From: Limnephilus marmoratus
Lineage: Eukaryota; Arthropoda; Insecta; Trichoptera; Limnephilidae
Assembly (NCBI GenBank): GCA_917880885.1
Contig: OU862910.1
Span: 55,977,285 to 56,041,284, forward strand
Length of the DNA stretch: 64,000 nucleotides
Direction of reading: 5' to 3'
Shown here: in pieces, positions 1 through 12,599 of the stretch
Layout of the letters: each line of letters starts with the position of its first letter
Position numbering within the stretch: position 1 is the first letter of the stretch
The notes under the pieces: generated by a model
What the model saw: only the letters and a program-made list of their open reading frames with translations
Told to the model about the DNA's origin: nothing
Databases searched by the model: none
Program-made: the position numbers and the translations under genes

Positions 1-527
1 CTGCTCCGGATCCCCAAAATACCTGAAAACCCTTGCTGCTCTGCAAACTGCTCAGAAATGACTTCAAAAACTGTCCGTTTGATAGATTCTCGTATCTTAA
101 CCAACGGATTGCAATCCTTAGAGCGCAGGTGGGAATACTGTTTTTGTTCTACCGCATTTCAATGAAAGATGCTACGAAGACCTAAGGCATCGATTCTTTC
201 GGCAGACGAGTAACACGCCAAATGCGCGGCCAACATTTGTACACAGTTTACATTTGTCACATGAGAACAGGTTGTTTCTACGACTTCAGCTCGGCTGTGG
301 AACGATTTGCCGGCTTCCATGTCTCCTACAACTTGGGTCTCTTCAAGACCCCTTGAACCTCCACACAGCAGCCCCAAAGATAACATAGACCCTGTGAAAA
401 ATAATAAATACAATGTTTTCCCGCGTAAGAAGTTTGTTTCCAGTCCCTTGAAGAATCTTATAAGAGTTTCATTATCTATTTTGAAACATTTTAGGATTTT
501 CACTTACCAATGATTTGATGTTTGCAG
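1..527. other. Zinc transporter intron, no gene seen
   Basis: Intronic DNA before the first visible exon. No upstream exon with TM1/TM2 could be found here. A short stretch near 355-395 resembles the dispersed repeat copy seen in reverse at 38811-38850 (cacacagcatccccaaagat type). Confidence 0.6.
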
Positions 528-707
528 GATGTCTTTTGGCTGGTACCGCGCGGAGGTGATTGGGGCGCTGACTTCAGTCCTGATGATCTGGGTGGTGACG
601 GGCATCTTGGTGTACATGGCCGTGCAGCGCTGTATCACCGGGGACTTTGAGATCGACGCCATGGTCATGCTCATCACCTCGGCCGTGGGGGTGGCCGTCA
701 ACATTGT
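528..707 (+). CDS. Zinc transporter exon a (TM3-TM4)
   Basis: Acceptor tttgcag ends at 527 and donor GTGAG begins at 708. The first base completes a codon split with the upstream exon outside the window. The protein starts SFGWYRAEVIGAL, the conserved CDF segment at the start of TM3, and ends inside TM4 at AVGVAVNIV. The last two bases (GT) join A1769 to make a Val codon. Confidence 0.93.
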
Positions 708-3700
708 GTGAGAAGCAAGCAATACTTTTTTTTTGTATTATTAAGTACTGCTATTACTATTTTTTCAGTCCCACCGAGAGGTCATCGTTCTATTATTTTC
801 TAGTGAAAAGGAAGAGAATGAATGTCGATGACGTCCGTACAAGCTTTCGCTGGGATTAGTTTAATGCTTTATCGTGACAGTTGTTTCGACTGTGCCATTA
901 TTCCCTCCTGTCCATCGAACAACTGATGACATCAGAATTTTTTCATATTTTTCACTTCAAATAACTGCAGTCTCGGCCCGTCAGCACTTAATCAAATTTG
1001 TTTATATCTGGGTGTTAATGCTAGAAGTGTTTATGTAAGTTTTGGTAATTTAATTAACCCATCAGGCCTCGACCGTATTTTGTCATAGAGTCAAAATATT
1101 TCCGTTTAATAAAATCAAAATAAATGGAATATTTCTGCATGTATCCGAAAACAAAAAAACTGTTTTAGAAAGGTGATGAAATATGCTTTTAAATTTTACA
1201 AATCAAAATAAACATATAATTTTTGAAATATGCAAATTTTATATAACATTTTTTAAATGGCTCACCCTACGTTTTTTCTAACTAAAATTACTGATAACAA
1301 AAAAAAAAAAAACTACATACATATTTTATTAGGAAAATGTATTATGAACATTATCGTAAACTCATTTTTTTATCATTTCATATAAATATAATTAATAAAA
1401 AATTTCCATAGTTTCATAATTTTTTTTCGAATTGCGGTTGGAAACTTTGGATTCATAAAGATATACATTTTTATTATTTTGCGGTAAAAATTTTTTTTCT
1501 CTCGCTGCAACAACATCAATACATAATGCCATTTTTTTAATATTAGCACTCTAACACTCCCAAAAGTCACGAGTCGCCACTGATCGGTGTACAACTGTTT
1601 TATGGCAACTATGAAAATAAATAAATAATATTTCTGATTGTTCCAATGTAATGTATTAGTAATCTTAGTAATGTAGTTTCAACATTTTCCAATAGATGTC
1701 GTTAGTATAGTCAGTTATATGAAGTTTTGCGATGTCGATAATAAATGCAAAGTTGTTGAATGTTCCAGAATGGGTCTCACTCTGCACCAGCACAGCCACA
1801 GTCACTTTGGCGGCGGAGACCACGGCCACAGTCACAGTAACGGTGACTCCAATCACAGTCACAACTCCAAGGTCACCCGCGGTTCAGCGGCCACCAATGG
1901 ACACGGTCACAGTCACAGCGACTCCAAACATAAACTCTCCGGCATTATCAATCCCATTCTGACGGTAAGCTGACGTTCTTCACCTCACTTGTTTTTGAAA
2001 TTTGTTCGGTTTTGCGAACAAATAGGTTACTTGCTTCACCTAGTCAATTTGTTCGCTCATATGGTCTCATAGAAAACATTGTGTCTCCCTTTCTGTCATG
2101 TTGAGAAACATGATCTGAACAGTGTCAGAAAGAGAAAACACTACACATCATATTCAAATCTAGAAGTTAACCACATAAGAACAAAAATGTGCACCTCTAT
2201 GAAATCAAAGGTTTCAACCACAATTTGAGAAAAATTATGAAACTTTGTAAATTTTTTATTAATTATTTTTACATGAAACGACAGAAAAATGAATCTGACA
2301 ATAATGTTTATACATAATATGTATATTATAATAAATCTAATAAAATGTGTATTTGTGTGTTTTTTTCATTAGGGGCCATCCATAAATTACGTCACACAAA
2401 TTTGATGATTTTTTAACCCCCCCCCTGCCCCTGTCACACATGACCCGCTCCCCCTAGTGTGATGTCACATATTTTGCAATTTTACAATATTTTTTCAATA
2501 ATTTAGATTTTTACATGTGACGTCACAGAGCTGATGACCCCCCCATACCCCTTGTCACACTTCTCTACTCCCCTCCCCCTCCTTAACGTGTGACGTAATG
2601 TATGAATGGCCCCTTATTAATAATTTTAGACGAAAAAACGTTAGGTGGTGGAGTCATTTTTAAAACATTTTTATTGTTGAATTCAAAATTTAATATTGAA
2701 AAAATTATATGTTTATTTATAATAAAAACATTTGAAGGCGTATTTTATGCCCTTTCTAAAACGGTTTTTAGTTTTCGGATAGATTCGGAAATATTCCATT
2801 TATTTGGATTTTATTGCAAAAGTGTAAATTTTCTGACCGCCTTAGCGGTTAAATATTGTTTTGTAGAAGTATGTATACTTAAATAAAATGCACAATTATT
2901 TTTCAGTAAAAACAATTACTCTTTATTTGGAGTAGGTGCAATCATTTGCAAGTACGACACAGTTCAATAATAGTAAAACAGGTCAAAACTATAACAAATA
3001 ATAAACTATAACATTTATGGGTACTTTATCCCAAAGGAAATTTAATTGTTCCCTCAACCGCTCGTTAAATCTTTTAACAAAAGGGTTAAGAGTATTCACT
3101 CTGGGTTAACTGAAAGTATTTCAAACCTGCCAGAGATTTTTCCTTGAAGATGTGCGGGTAGGACTGGGAGGCAACTAATTTCTAAAAATAGTTTATATTC
3201 ATCAGACCATTTGTGACATCTGTGGCATCTGACGAATAGCATCCTTCGCCCCTTATTAGTGAAGGACGAAGCGATGCGAGAATGAGACGGTATTCGATAT
3301 AGAATAACTCTCAAATGACTTGTTACAGTTTCCATTTTATTATTGTTTCGATATTATTGAATTTTGATTGGTTTATCTAATGACGCAGGTTGAAGACGGC
3401 GTTGAAGAGGTACTGGAGCCGACGGGGCAAGTGAGCGTGGCAGTACAGACGCCCGCGGTAAAGGGGGACGCGGAGGCCGGGCGACCCGCCAAGGAGCAGA
3501 ACATCAATGTGCGCGCCGCCTACGTTCACGTCATCGGGGACTTCCTGCAGAGCTTCGGGGTGTTCATCGCTGCCATGGTCATCTATTACAAGGTATAAAC
3601 GACCTGATGAATCTCTTTTTATAAGTGGAATTTAAACATTGCTTTAAATTATTTGAGTTAGGCCCTTCTTCCATGGGAAATGCACGAGTCCAAAACTCGG

Positions 3701-6700
3701 CAATTTAAGTATCTTAGCGACTATCGCCATATATCTGTGCGGAGGTTTGTACCCAGAGAGACTCCATGGCAGTTGATCCCTGACAGTTGAGCTCCCGGCG
3801 TCCATATTTTTTTACAATTTGCAGTCGGTTTAGGGAAAATACGGCAGAGAGGATGTACCGCCGAATAACAAAAGTATAAAACATATTTCAGATGCATCCA
3901 GAATAAATATAATGTATATACCAGCATATAAGTATAAAAAATTGATACCGTCAATGAATTCGTTCGATGCTTCATCAATCATCAGTTGTTTTCGCTCTCG
4001 TGTAAAATTTACTTTTTTGACTTATGACCCTTTTCTGTGGGTTGTGCGATATATGCGCAAACATTAAAATAATAAGGATAGTTATTTATGAACACCTATT
4101 AGGCTTATATTATTAAATATGTTTGTGCTTATAATATACTGTTGATAATATGTATTTAATCCTTTATGTATTTCGCCCGATAAGTTATTGGTAAGGTTGC
4201 CGAATTCTGCTTACGAGTATTTCCTAACCTTCAAACTTAACTCTGAAACAAAAAAATGGAAGTTTAATGCATCTTTTGCCATTTCCCCCCACATAAATAT
4301 TGTTTCATGTAGTAAATAAGTTGAAAACAAGTTATTTTACTCAACAAAATATCTTCTAAATTCTCAATTAAATGATGAATTGACAACTGAGAATGCACGA
4401 CGGATGCCTTCCGACATCTGATGGATTTTGCCTTTTTGTCTTGATTTTCTCGTAATGCTGACTTAACACAAAAAATACAGAATCACCTTTCAGGTGTATC
4501 AATGACAGTAATGCATATTATCAATTTACAAGTAAAATTTGGCAAAATGAATAATGCTTCGTTATCAAACAATTAATTGCCTGTTTACCAAATAAAACGT
4601 GCACATCGATTGTAATGCCATTCACCCTGAAATATAAACAAAGTTTTGTTTTTTAATCAAATTTAATACACTTTTTTATCAGAATCAGATAGGCGTGTGA
4701 TTGAAGTAGATGAATGATAAGTAACACATTTATTATTGTTTGTATTGGAGTGGAGTGCAAACGGAATGCACGGAGAAGTTAAACGTTAAACATTTTGGAG
4801 GTCGAGTGCATGAATCAAATCAAAATCTCGAGTTTTGCAAGTTTACAATGAGTGGGCGTTTTTATCAGAAAGTTGATTGATTATTCATGATGTCATGTCT
4901 GTAAGGTGTATGGCATGTTTTAGTGGATAATGTATTTAATCTTGTTTCTAGCCGGAGTGGTCCCTGGTGGATCCCATCTGCACCTTCCTGTTCTCGGTGC
5001 TGGTGATGTTCACCACCTTTGGCATCATCCGGGATACGCTCCTGGTACTCATGGAGGGCTCTCCTAGGGGACTAGATTTCCAGGTAATCAGTCGTACTTA
5101 TAACATAAGTAAATAGTCCCTTATAACATAAGTAAATATTATGGCTTAAAAAATTACTATTCATAAAGATAGATCAACAAATGCTGATTCTGAATCAATT
5201 TCATCAATCTTGGACTAAAACTATAGATTTGCACAAAAATCAAATCCGCACAACCCGCCTGTTGTCCGCCATGCGGGAACCCGCCACAGAAACACTTCTT
5301 TATATAAAAAATAGATAATTTTAAGTATAATGAGTAAATCATCACATAAAAACGATTAAAACTGTAAAAAAATTAAAACTGTAGTTGAAGAAAAAATCTG
5401 TGATTGGTCGATGGGTTTTGGTCACTGGCAAGTTGGACAGAACTTAGACTGCGCCCTCATGGGTCAGTCGGCCACATGCATTAAGAATGCGGGCAATTTT
5501 GCAATATAACCAGTAACATTGCATTATTAGAGTGACAAAGGCATAACGAAGATCGTCAAGATGAGACTCGTTTGGGCGTTGATTTTCTCCATATTTCCGT
5601 ACGGTGTGGAAACATGGACACTTAGAGCCTGCGAAAGAAAGCGGATAGACGTTCTCAAAATGTGGTGCTGAAGAAAAATTTCATGGACAGGCATCCATAA
5701 TAGACTTTCAACTATCTGCTTACAACGTATTGAGGTCTCCAACTTGGAGAAACTCATAGTCACTGGTAAAGTGGAAGACAGAAGAAGCAGAGGAATGTCA
5801 CCAATGCGCTGGAATGGCCAAGTATCACTGGTGTCTAGTACATCAGTGTCCTTGGCTCTCCATGCAGCGCAGGACCATGAGGAGTGGAGCAGCCTTATCC
5901 ACCGTGGAGATTGGAGTAGGGGTCTCGATACCTATCATGTATGGTTACTATGGCTGTTATCCGTGTTTCCACTCTACCGACTTTCTCTTGGGCATGCTTA
6001 GGATGAACCATCTATGGGTCAGAAGGGATGTGCTCATTGTTAACACATTGCTTCAGACTGATTCGTGGATGGTTCGAAAACTCAACTATCATGGAGAGCA
6101 TTAGTTTCTATGTTCCTGATGGTTATTTCCATCACCGATAGCATAGACTGTTTTATCTCCCGGCTTGCAGAACTAACTTGCCAAAGGTCATGCCAGTCAT
6201 GAGAGCTGTCTTGTAATTGCCATGTCAGTCATGAGAGTTGTCTTACAAAATAGGATCACTTCAAATATCGATATGTTTAACATCGATGAAGCACAATTTA
6301 GACGGCAAGCTTTGTGGCCGTTAGTTTAACCCCTCCGCAACTTAAGCAGATACACGCGTTAAAAATACGACAGCAGTCAAGTACAATAAGCGTGTTTATA
6401 CGTCAGCGCGTGTGTCTCCATATAAATCGTTCTGACTCCGTTATCGTTTTAGTGACATCCCTAAAATAAAAAGTGAAAGGTCGATAGTGAATCATGCTGC
6501 ACATCTCTATTCAAGTTGGCCATAGAAATACATAAAAAGAACATTCTGTCAGACGCGCAGTCTGACACATAATTTATTCCGCCAAATTTCCTACGGGCCG
6601 GTCGACCGCGCCCGACATTGTTAATTTTTATTAAATATTTTTATATAAAATGATAAAAAAGTGAGGTGACAAAAGTGTTTATTACACATTTATACAAAAG

Positions 6701-9700
6701 AATAAGTATTGTTGTTTTGTTTACATAATCTATGATTTTAGTACCGTTTTCACACAAAAACATCACGTGAGTCATTTTAACATTTTTTTAATGTTTGCAT
6801 TCTAAATTTTAATATTTACAAATATTAATATTTATTTGTAATATAATAATTCGAAAGCTTATTTTGTAACCTGTCTAAAACAGTTTTTACTATTCGGCTA
6901 CGTTCAGAAATGTTTTATTTATAGAGCTTTAATTGTGAAGCGGTAATAACACAAAGTTTTCATAAAATGTCATTTCGTTAAAGACATTATAAGTGCATAT
7001 TGGCGATTTTCTGAGGGGTTAAATCTGCTTATCATATCGTATATATTTTCTCTCTTTTAAAAACGCTTTGATGAAAAATGTTAATTTTGTAACGGTTTTA
7101 AAATAAATAAATTGAATTGAATCACGATCGAGCAATGAGGAACCGACTTGAGAAGAATTGCATTATGTGCATGAATAAAATAAATTAATTACGCTTTTCT
7201 GATCGTGTTACAGTCATCAAAATTGTGTTAAGAGATACTGTGTTAAAACAATGTATATATTTGGTGTTCCAGGAGGTGTGCAACACTTTCCTGAGCCTGC
7301 CGGGAGTAATGCGTGTGCACAACCTGAGGATGTGGGCGCTCTCCCTGGACAAGACGGCGCTGGCTGCCCACCTGGCCATCAGTAAGTCTCCGTTGCCGTG
7401 CAATTTCAAAGCTTTAGTCATGTTTTTTTTTCGACAAAATCATGTATACAAAGTACATTACATTCTAAATACAAAATTCTAAAGTTTTTATTCTTATTTA
7501 TTTTAATAAAGTTCATCTGAGATTATTAATGATCGGTCGCAAAATTTAAAGAATTAACAAAATTTCAAAGTTATTTTTCTCATTCTGTGAAAGTTTTGTT
7601 CATGTCCTGTTTTCATTTCAGTTCTGTGTAACAGATGCATAATCCTACTAATATTATAAAGGCGAAAGTTTTTATGGATGTATGTTTGTAACTCTTTCAC
7701 GCGAAAACTACTTAATGGATTTTAATGAAACTTTACAATAATATAGCTCATACATCAGAATAGGCTATAGGTTAGAGCTCTGGCATTATGAAATTTATAT
7801 ACAAAAATTGCAATAGGTGGCACGCGAGCTGTTTGAAAAATGAATGTAATGGGTATGGAGGGGTGGTGAGGGGGGATAGGATATGGGAGCACTGCGGAGG
7901 GGGGGTGTGGGGAGGGGGGATGGGGTAGGCGGAGGGTGGTGGTGGAGGGTGAGGGGTAAGGGGGGATATGGGGTGGTGGGGGGGAGACGGGTGAGAGGGG
8001 GTGGGGGATAGGAGGAGGGGGGGAGGGGATTGGAGTGGGAATAGGGAATCTGGAGGAGGCGCTGTGGGTACCCCCCTAATACTGTGCGAGCGAAGCCGGG
8101 GGCAAAAGCTAGTGATAAATAACGGAACTTGAAAATGAACTTTGAAATTTGATGAATTGTTTAAATTCTGTGAAACAACTGGCCGTAAGTAATTAACATA
8201 TTTGATTGGTTTGTCGTAAATTTTATGGCAAAAATAAAGGTTTTTGCCATCGAAATTGAGGTCGTTAAAAATTTTTCTCCATGCTTTATTTTGCATTAGC
8301 TCCGCACAGGAGGCCCTGAGGAAAATAATTTCCCTTGGGGCCTATGTGGGAGGGACTTTTAAGGATAGGGAAGAGAGGAAGTTCTGGAAAGGAAAAAGGT
8401 ACGAGAGGTTGGTAGGAATCTGGGGGCTGGAGAGGTTAAAAGACCTCTCTCGACTAGTCTCGCTGGTTATCCAATAAATGATTCCCGAGGCAGCGGTACC
8501 CGTACCTGCCTCCCAAATTCAATGTTTTCATTGTCTGAAAGATCAATTATCTTGTAAACATCTGCCAAAATCAATAAAAATATATTTTCTCACTTCTTGG
8601 AATTGTCAAAATTGCCCAACTGACATAAATGTATTATATTAACTTATCACAGGATAATTAAGATATAATTTGAGACACTGATTTGAGTGCTGATTAGATT
8701 AAATTAATGTCATTTAATGATCATCATCATCATTTTTAATGACCATAATCATCTTATAATGGGTAGCTCTAATGAAAGATAAAAGATAAGCAAGGTGAAC
8801 AAATTATTTTGAAGTGTTTTGATAGGAGACAGTAATTATTGCTAATCTGAAATCTCGTCAAACCAGAATCTTCAGAAACACCCCCTAAGGTGAAAAACTA
8901 TGAAGTAATGCAAAATCATGTTTTTTTGGTTTGAAAATTTGTTCGCTTAGAAATTTGTTAGATGCTTTAATTGAATACTGTAAGAAGAACACATCTTGGC
9001 CTTATAAATAATTGAGAATTTTTTAAGACTTTTATAATCTCAGAAAAAATTAAATAGCGTGCCTTAAAAAATTGCTTTAAAGCTAAAAAACTCCTATTTG
9101 CACAATCCTTTTGGGTTATGCTTTTATTCTACAATGTGGAAAATTGAGTGCTTTCGAAAATAGCCGTAAAACATTTAAATATTTGTGCTTGAACTTTGCA
9201 AAATAAAATAATTCCCCCCTCCACCCTTTCCCACACTCCACACCCACATCCTGCGTTCCCTTTCCACCTTCTCAGCCTTCCCACCGTCCTACTTAGTTCC
9301 CCCGAAATACGCTCATTTTTCAAACAACTTGCGCGCCACCTATTGCAAAATTTTAATACAAATTTCATAATATAGAAAATAAGGGGGCATACATTAATTA
9401 CGTGAGCAGTTTTTCTTCCAATCTAGATCCCTTCCATCCCCTTGGTGAGATAAATTTGGGGCACTTCGTAAATTCTTTTCAAGTAATGTGAGATTTTGCT
9501 GCCCCCCCCCCCCTCCTTTTAATGGCACGTAATTAATGTATGCCCCCTAATAATAAAATTACACCTAGAAACCTTCGCGGGCGTGCACATGACAAATCAC
9601 CAAAGTTTCATCCCAATCGAATGAGTAGTATAGGAAATAATTTCATAACACCAGAGTTCACTATTATTTGTATATAGAAACCATAGCGGGCATGTGTTTT

Positions 9701-11271
9701 ATTGCAATCGGATGAATAGTATATGAAATAATTTGATAATTCCAGAACTCACTATGTAGAAACATGTAGAAACCACCGCGGACACGTGCATATCAAATCA
9801 CCAAAGTTTTATTGCAATCGGATGAATAGTATAGGAAATAATTTGATAATTCCAGAACTCACTATGTATAAACACGTAGAAACCACCGCGGACACGTGCA
9901 CATCAAATCACCAAAGTTTCATTGCAATCGGATGAATAGTATAGGAAATAATTTGATAACGCCAGAACTCACTATTGTATGTAGAAACCATCGCGGACAC
10001 ATGCATATTAAATTACCAAAGTTTCATTGCAATCGGATGAATAGTATAGGAAATAATTTTTATAATGCCAGAACTCACGAAGTAGAAACCATTGCGGACA
10101 CGTGCACATCAAATCACCAAAGTTTACAACGGGACAAACAAAGAAACATTCATTTGTATATATACATATATACTGGAAAAATGTAAACTGTCGATTTCCC
10201 GAAAATAAATAAATAAATAAATATGTGGCGACACATCATTATAAACTTCGCCATCAAAAGAGGAATCGAGAAACATCTCCTAATATTCGCGCGCATCGGC
10301 AAACCTACTTGCTACCAGGTACCTACCTACATATGCCGCTCGCGATGTACTTTCTCGCCTGCCGTGCCGGCTGGACGATAATAATATCGCCACCGCCTAG
10401 AAAGGTCTGGAGTTTATAAGCCGCCTGAATATTCGGCACCGGGTATGATCGAGTACCTTCCAGTGTGCACATTATATATAAAGTGACTAAACTCGGCACT
10501 AGTTCAGTCAGTCTCACACTAACCGTCGGTCAACAGCTCGTCGTAACAGATCTCCGCACAAGTGCTCCTGCAGTGCTCTACACATCCAGGGCAGCTTCCC
10601 GAGGTTCATCACCACGTCTCAGCTACAAGGCCCATCGTGCCTTCAGCTCCTGAGATCAGCTACATCCCGCGACTTACAAGGCTTGCGTCACCTTCAGTCC
10701 AGGGATCAGCTCACCACTTCATGGCACCCCGAAGCCCACCATGCTTCGCTGCCATGGAAACACGCTCCGCCTCGCCAGGACTACCTGCTGGTGGCTCAGC
10801 ACACCGAGCCACTCACCATTCATCTCCGCGATTCAAAGCGTCGAGCAACGGCCTGGAAGATAGGTCATCTCCACCGCCATGGTGTCAAGCAACTCGCTGA
10901 CCTTCACCGCACCATCTCCATCACACCGCACGCCTGCAGCATCTCATCTACGGCACTCTGCCTTACATCTTGTTACCGCTTTACCGACCTCGCTACGTAG
11001 CCCAATAAACGACTGACTCATACTTCGACTGACGACTTTCATTTCTCTCTACCGATACGGACCGCTCCCTCAAATAAATATTAAGATTTATGCTTTAACC
11101 TAAATTTGTTTTGATTATTTTTTAGAGAGTGGCTTCGAGCCCCAGCAAGTCCTGCAAGAGGCCACGAGACTGGTCCACGAGAAATACAACTTCTTTGAGA
11201 TGACGCTGCAGATTGAAGAGTTCAAAGACGACATGGAGGAGTGCAATCAGTGCCAGATGCCCGAGACATGA
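528..11271 (+). CDS. Zinc transporter, SLC30A/ZnT2-3-8-like, 3' part (six exons)
   Basis: Cation-diffusion-facilitator protein expected to move Zn2+ from cytosol into vesicles in exchange for protons. Exons are 528-707, 1769-1964, 3389-3592, 4952-5083, 7273-7381 and 11126-11271; every junction is GT-AG and the phases match. Counting from the Met at 529, about 321 residues are visible. TM3 and TM4 (residues 1-60) are followed by a His-rich cytosolic loop (about 65-120), TM5 with the HxxxD zinc site (H172, D176, in HVIGD), TM6, then the C-terminal cytosolic domain ending in a CxxC (C313, C316). The final pattern, DDMEECNQC, matches the vertebrate ZnT2/3/8 end. TM1 and TM2 lie upstream, so the gene is cut by the window edge. 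No stops interrupt the frame. A ZnT35C-type insect orthologue is likely. The subfamily is less certain than the family. Confidence 0.93.
1769..1964 (+). CDS. Zinc transporter exon b (His-rich loop)
   Basis: Acceptor ttccag ends at 1768 and donor GTAAGC starts at 1965. It encodes the cytosolic TM4-TM5 loop, with repeated HSH and HGHSH motifs that bind zinc in this family, and ends INPILT before the next exon. The His codons come in cacagtcac-type runs, so the DNA itself is a short imperfect repeat. Confidence 0.92.
2372..2613. mobile_element. PIF/Harbinger-like MITE (242 bp)
   Basis: Terminal inverted repeats of about 25 bp start GGGGCCATCC and carry a TTACGTCACAC-type inner part. The flanks are TTA at 2369-2371 and 2614-2616. 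A 3-bp TTA/TAA duplication with G-rich ends is typical of Harbinger MITEs. It lies in a zinc transporter intron and has internal C-runs like its relatives at 9383, 18220 and 27378. Confidence 0.75.
3389..3592 (+). CDS. Zinc transporter exon c (TM5, HxxxD)
   Basis: Acceptor gacgcag ends at 3388, donor GTATAA begins at 3593, and the 68 codons are in phase 0. A low-conservation linker rich in Glu, Val and Ala leads into NINVRAAYVHVIGDFLQS, which is TM5 with the transport-site His and Asp. GC content is far above that of the flanking introns. Confidence 0.94.
3593..4951. other. Zinc transporter intron, nothing recognised
   Basis: AT-rich intronic DNA. No coding, RNA gene or clear transposon end was recognised. 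Confidence 0.5.
4952..5083 (+). CDS. Zinc transporter exon d (TM6)
   Basis: Acceptor tttctag ends at 4951 and donor GTAATC begins at 5084. The 44 codons run from PEWSLVDPICTFLFS to LMEGSPRGLDFQ. This is TM6 and the conserved DPICTF and LMEG-P-G blocks that open the C-terminal domain in SLC30A proteins. Confidence 0.94.
5531..5935 (+). pseudogene. LINE reverse-transcriptase C-terminal fragment
   Basis: One frame reads FPYGVETWTLRACERKRIDV, then a stop where a Trp codon is expected, then NLEKLIVTGKVEDRRSRG and MSPMRWNGQV. This is the tail of an endonuclease/reverse-transcriptase ORF2 common in arthropod genomes. It is 5'-truncated and internally deleted, a dead copy inside a zinc transporter intron. 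Confidence 0.75.
7273..7381 (+). CDS. Zinc transporter exon e (C-terminal domain)
   Basis: Acceptor gttccag ends at 7272 and donor GTAAGT begins at 7382. It encodes the first strands of the cytosolic domain, including MRVHNLRMWALSLDK. It ends one base into a codon that A11126-G11127 completes as Lys. Confidence 0.93.
7643..8112 (+). mobile_element. Non-autonomous Helitron (470 bp)
   Basis: It starts TCCTACTAATATTATAAA and ends GCAAAAGCTAG, with A before (7642) and T after (8113), the usual Helitron insertion between A and T. Positions 7855-8050 are a nearly pure G/A tract. No Rep/helicase is encoded. Confidence 0.88.
8300..8500 (+). repeat. Dispersed repeat copy (family R)
   Basis: It begins gcacaggaggccctgagg and has the GGAAGTTCTGGAAAGG and GGTAGGAATCTGGGGG segments also found near 40228-40480 and 51785-51870. 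Other copies or relatives are at 12830-13050 (reverse), 19540-19690 and 38560-38890 (reverse). It is probably part of a retroelement, but no coding was recognised. Confidence 0.6.
9383..9547. mobile_element. PIF/Harbinger-like MITE (165 bp)
   Basis: Inverted ends GGGGGCATACATTAATTACG are flanked by TAA (9378-9382 region and 9548-9550). A poly-C stretch lies internally, as in the 2372, 18220 and 27378 elements. Confidence 0.78.
9566..10150 (+). repeat. Tandem repeat, six units of about 92-110 bp
   Basis: Units open with gaaacc at 9568, 9677, 9769, 9879, 9984 and 10085, each followed by a GTGCACATCAAATCACC-like block and CAATCGGATGAATAGTATAGG. It looks like the internal amplification of a transposon 3' region. 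Related single units occur at 24590-24725 and in reverse at 29820-30010. Confidence 0.8.
10224..11072 (+). mobile_element. Solo LTR (849 bp), Gypsy-like
   Basis: It starts TGTGGCGACAC and ends CGCTCCCTCA, with AATA on both sides as a short target duplication. It has a TATA-like tatataaag near 10483 followed by a GC-richer transcribed-looking region, and AATAAA near 11003. No internal retroviral-type genes or second LTR are seen. It lies in the sense direction in the last zinc transporter intron. Confidence 0.75.
11126..11271 (+). CDS. Zinc transporter terminal exon
   Basis: Acceptor ttttttag ends at 11125 and TGA is at 11269-11271. It encodes VLQEATRLVHEKYNFFEMT and then an acidic tail with CNQC, typical of ZnT2/3/8. 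The exon begins only 53 bp after the end of a solo LTR. No AATAAA hexamer is visible in the first few hundred bases after the stop. Confidence 0.93.
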
Positions 11272-12299
11272 GCACCTCCCTCGCACACCAACTGGCATGA
11301 GAAAAATGCTCGGGACCAGACATTTTGTCCAAAGCCTTTAAGTCGAGTTATAATTAATGTCACAAACGTTTTTATATAAGCTTATTTTATCCAAAGTAAA
11401 TTTATTATTTATTTAATATAATGTACATTATCTCCTTGTGTAAATAGAACAAAATCATATATTCAATTTTTATTTTATTGTCTGCAGCATTTTATTTCTT
11501 GTTTTTTACAATGAAAATATCATCACTAAGCAATGCCTATTTCGAAGCAGTCCACTTTTTATTAGAAGTATTTCAATGTAATTTTTTTGACAAAGTACTT
11601 TCATGAAACCCCCCACTTAATTTGGATTAAGAGATGTTGTCCTTGAAGTGGCGCTATTAAAATATTTTTAGTTTAGTTACCAGATTTAAATTATTTTTGT
11701 TGTATTATTAGGGAATATTATTGATTGGCTGTTTTTTAACCCTTCTAGATTTGAGATTAAATTACTGATACCGCTAATAAAAAAGATGTCTATGGCCGGC
11801 GAATTCTTGAGTATTTCCGCATTCCAATAAAATCAAAATAATTTGAACATTTCTGAACGTATCCAAAAACTGAAAACTGTTTTTGAAAGACGATTAAATA
11901 CGCTTTCAAATTGTGTTATTAGAAGTAAGCATGTTATTTTTGAAATATTAAAATTTTGAATGCATTAAAACAATGAATAATTAAAACATAAAAAATTTTC
12001 ACCTTACGTTGTTCTGGTGGAAGTTTGACGTCATAAATCCGAATAAGTTCTTTTTTTTGTGGATATCTATGGAATTCAAATCGTAGCGTAGTGTTATCTC
12101 TTTCTAACACTGCTTAGATCACATTTCTCGTCATGATAGTAAGGGAGATGTAATGATTTTTATGAGACCGTACGAGCTATCCCCTAAAAAGGTCAAATTT
12201 ACTCTAACGATAATCGGATGTTTGTCCCCTGAATGTGTCAAATTTTCTCAACCGGTTAAGACACATATATTTTTTGAAATAAAACTTCTTTAGCACTGT
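11272..12299. other. Zinc transporter 3' flank
   Basis: It probably holds the 3' UTR, then AT-rich DNA. About 11800-12010 is a copy of a dispersed repeat (tttctgaacgtatccaaaa motif) also seen near 1060-1280, 6780-6930, 14400-14540 and 46790-46960. Confidence 0.5.
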
Positions 12300-12545
12300 T
12301 GTGATTTGAAATTCGATGAAATGAAAAATAGTGACACTAAAAAGAGGCAATACATCTATATGATTTAACCTACGAGATAATGAAATAGTATAATCGGTCT
12401 CCTTTTGTGTGCTTCGTAACCTTTCATAGGTCTCCTCTTAGTGCGGTGCTTCGTAGCCTATCGGTCTCTGCTTTGTGTGGTGCTTCGTAGCCTCCCCACT
12501 CTTGTCTAGATTTCACTTCTACTGCGTGTGAATTGCACACTCTGA
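12300..12545 (+). repeat. Dispersed repeat copy (gtgcttcgtagcct family)
   Basis: It shares the segments aaaaagaggcaatacatcta and gtggtgcttcgtagcctcc with 33115-33320 and, as inverted arms, with 27105-27205 and 27865-28045. No coding content. Confidence 0.6.
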
Positions 12546-12599
12546 TTTTTTTTATTATATTCAAACTGGCCTATTCATTGCGGCGTAAATTTTTTTTTT

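Noticed and set aside
1719..1768. Upstream extension of the His-rich exon to ATG 1719
   Set aside because: The acceptor ttccag at 1763-1768 and the codon phase with the previous exon show the exon begins at 1769.
7772..8296. 174-codon proline-rich frame on the minus strand
   Set aside because: It is the complement of the G/A-rich tract in the 7643-8112 Helitron; low complexity, no domain.
10465..11000. Overlapping frames of 105-112 codons
   Set aside because: They lie inside the solo LTR; CG-rich leader sequence without a recognisable protein, overlapping in two frames.
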